A stretch of 64,000 nucleotides of DNA from Comamonas sp. GB3 AK4-5 (GTDB lineage: Bacteria; Pseudomonadota; Gammaproteobacteria; Burkholderiales; Burkholderiaceae_C): assembly GCF_041320665.1 (NCBI RefSeq), contig NZ_CP166730.1:1922001-1986000 (forward strand). Direction: 5' to 3'. The notes under the pieces were generated by a model. The model made no database searches. It was not told the origin of the DNA and saw only the letters and a list, made by a program, of their open reading frames with translations. The translations under genes and the position numbers were made by a program. Positions 62,811 through 64,000 of this stretch are shown here, in pieces (position 1 is the first letter of the stretch; every line of letters starts with the position of its first letter).

Positions 62811-63193
62811 GCGGCCTCCTGGGCAAAGTGGGGCTTGGCGTGCACGGCATCGGCCTGGTAGAAGCCGCCAAAACGCTCGAACTGTCGCTGGGCTGCGGAG
62901 GCATCCACGTCCTCGCGCAGCACGGCGCTGCTGAAACCCGTGCGCTGCATTTGCACCAGCTGGTCGATCAGCACATCGCCGGTGGCGCGGATATCACCGG
63001 CAAAGCCGCGGCGGCGGCGCAGCAGATAGGCCTGGGTGAAGGCGCGGCCATCGGTGAAGGCGGGGAAGTGCAGGTCCACCTGGGTGATGCCGTCCAGCTT
63101 GGCTTCGAGTGCGTTCACATCGTTGGCCAGCACCAGCACGCTGCCCTGGCTTTCGGCGGGGAGCTGGTAGTCGGAATGGGCCAGAATTTTCAT
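62807..63193 (-). CDS. DUF934 family protein of the cys cluster
   Basis: 128 residues, with FPAFTDGRAFTQAYLLRRRRGFAGDIRATGDVLIDQLVQMQRTGFSSAVLR, the DUF934 core. Always found next to sulfite reductase; it may help sulfite reductase or its electron supply, but no activity is established. Its stop overlaps the cysH start. Confidence 0.9.
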   Translation of the reverse strand: MKILAHSDYQLPAESQGSVLVLANDVNALEAKLDGITQVDLHFPAFTDGRAFTQAYLLRRRRGFAGDIRATGDVLIDQLVQMQRTGFSSAVLREDVDASAAQRQFERFGGFYQADAVHAKPHFAQEAA

Positions 63194-63237
63194 GGAATGT
63201 CCTTGTGCTGCTTGGTTTTTTTCTGGTGTGAGGGGGC

Positions 63238-64000
63238 TCAGGCTGCGGTGTCTTCCAGCTCGGGCGCCGGGTGGCGTGCGCCCTTGCCGGCTTCCTTGAA
63301 GGGCTCCAGGCCGATGCGGCGCACCGCGTCCACAAAGGCTTCGCCGGGCTGGCGCAGGTCGCGGTAGGTGGAGAGCACGGCCTCCAGCACATCGGGCACT
63401 TCGGCGGCGCTGAACGAGGGGCCGATCACCTTGCCGGCCTGGGCAGGGCCGGACAGCTCAGCGCCGTCCGAGCCCCCCAGCGTGACCTGGTACCACTCCT
63501 TGCCGTCCTTGTCCACGCCCAGAATGCCGATATGGCCGCTGTGGTGGTGGCCGCAGCTGTTGATGCAGCCGCTGATGTGCAAGTCGATGTCGCCGATATC
63601 GTCCAGCTCGTCCAGGTCCTGGTAGCGCTGGGTGATGGCCTCGGCAATCGGCAGGCTGCGGGCATTGGCCAGGGCGCAGAAGTCGCCGCCGGGGCAGGCA
63701 ATCATGTCGGTCAGCAGGGCCACATTGGTGCTGGCCAGGCCCAGGGCCTTGGCGCGCTGCCACAGTGCATGCAACTGGCTCACCTGCACCCAGGGCAGCA
63801 TGACGTTCTGGTCGTGGGTGACGCGGGCCTCGCTGGCGGAGAAGCTGTCCATCAGCTCGGCCAGGGCATCGAGCTGGTCGCCGGTGGCGTCGCCCGGGGC
63901 CTGGCCCACGCGCTTGAAGGACAGGGTCACGGCGCGCAGGCCGGGTGTTTTGTGGGCATGCACATTGCGCGACAACCAACGGGCAAAAGCAGGTTCGGCA
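63238..64000 (-). CDS. cysI: Sulfite reductase hemoprotein (C-terminal part)
   Basis: At least 254 residues; the frame is open to the window edge, so the N-terminus is missing. Siroheme/[4Fe-4S] ligands are visible in ACPGGDFCALAN and SGCINSCGHHHSGHIG. Reduces sulfite to sulfide. First gene of the leftward cys cluster in the window, 44 bases before DUF934. Confidence 0.95.
   Translation of the reverse strand, partial: AEPAFARWLSRNVHAHKTPGLRAVTLSFKRVGQAPGDATGDQLDALAELMDSFSASEARVTHDQNVMLPWVQVSQLHALWQRAKALGLASTNVALLTDMIACPGGDFCALANARSLPIAEAITQRYQDLDELDDIGDIDLHISGCINSCGHHHSGHIGILGVDKDGKEWYQVTLGGSDGAELSGPAQAGKVIGPSFSAAEVPDVLEAVLSTYRDLRQPGEAFVDAVRRIGLEPFKEAGKGARHPAPELEDTAA

Overview
The window looks like a chromosome segment from a Comamonadaceae betaproteobacterium (Comamonas/Acidovorax/Delftia type; genus is an inference). 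Evidence is the high-GC core with ratA-rnfH-guaB-guaA, an assimilatory cysI-DUF934-cysH-cysD-cysN cluster, a type-2 ferredoxin-NADP reductase beside a 7Fe ferredoxin, and three copies of an intergenic GC-rich repeat between the cys genes. Core DNA fills about 1-5339 and 51800-64000.

Between these blocks lies a genomic island of about 46.5 kb inserted at the 3' end of guaA. A tyrosine integrase (5550-6782) sits just downstream of guaA. The last five codons of guaA (Thr-Ile-Glu-Trp-Glu-stop) recur at 51788-51805 with different synonymous codons, followed by what looks like guaA's original terminator. Two putative integrase arm sites are found near both ends. The island is a mosaic: an AT-rich orphan gene, IS debris, a small replication module (AlpA-like, DUF927, phage/plasmid Rep of the II/X type), a hybrid NRPS-PKS gene cluster, layers of nested insertion sequences, an XRE-repressor regulon with a secreted protein and an orphan flagellin, a Gabija-like OLD nuclease/UvrD helicase pair, and a three-gene cassette with a C39-like cysteine peptidase next to the distal att site.

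The biosynthetic cluster (12734-29196, minus strand) reads as one operon: atypical aldehyde dehydrogenase, ThDP enzyme, YqcI/YcgG heme N-hydroxylase-like protein, EamA exporter, frameshifted GST, hot-dog thioesterase, an A-PCP-KS-AT-ACP megasynthase, TauE/SafE permease, aconitase, type II thioesterase and stand-alone thioester reductase. A divergent GlxA-type regulator (31733) and a Sfp-type phosphopantetheinyl transferase (33300) sit nearby. I do not recognise the product. The adenylation domain seems to lack the Asp that holds an alpha-amino group, which, with the decarboxylase-like and N-hydroxylase-like enzymes, suggests an N-oxygenated non-alpha-amino-acid starter joined to one malonate unit.

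A second candidate system is a four-operator XRE regulon. Two near-identical 15-bp palindromes (CTACGA..., ...CGTAG) lie between the repressor (36906-37232) and a secreted protein gene (37347), and two more lie upstream of a complete flagellin gene (41696), at spacings of 34 and 68 bp. Downstream of the island are a LysR regulator, benzoylformate decarboxylase, aldehyde dehydrogenase and an aromatic-acid MFS transporter (aryl-glyoxylate catabolism), then fpr-fdxA and the sulfate assimilation genes.
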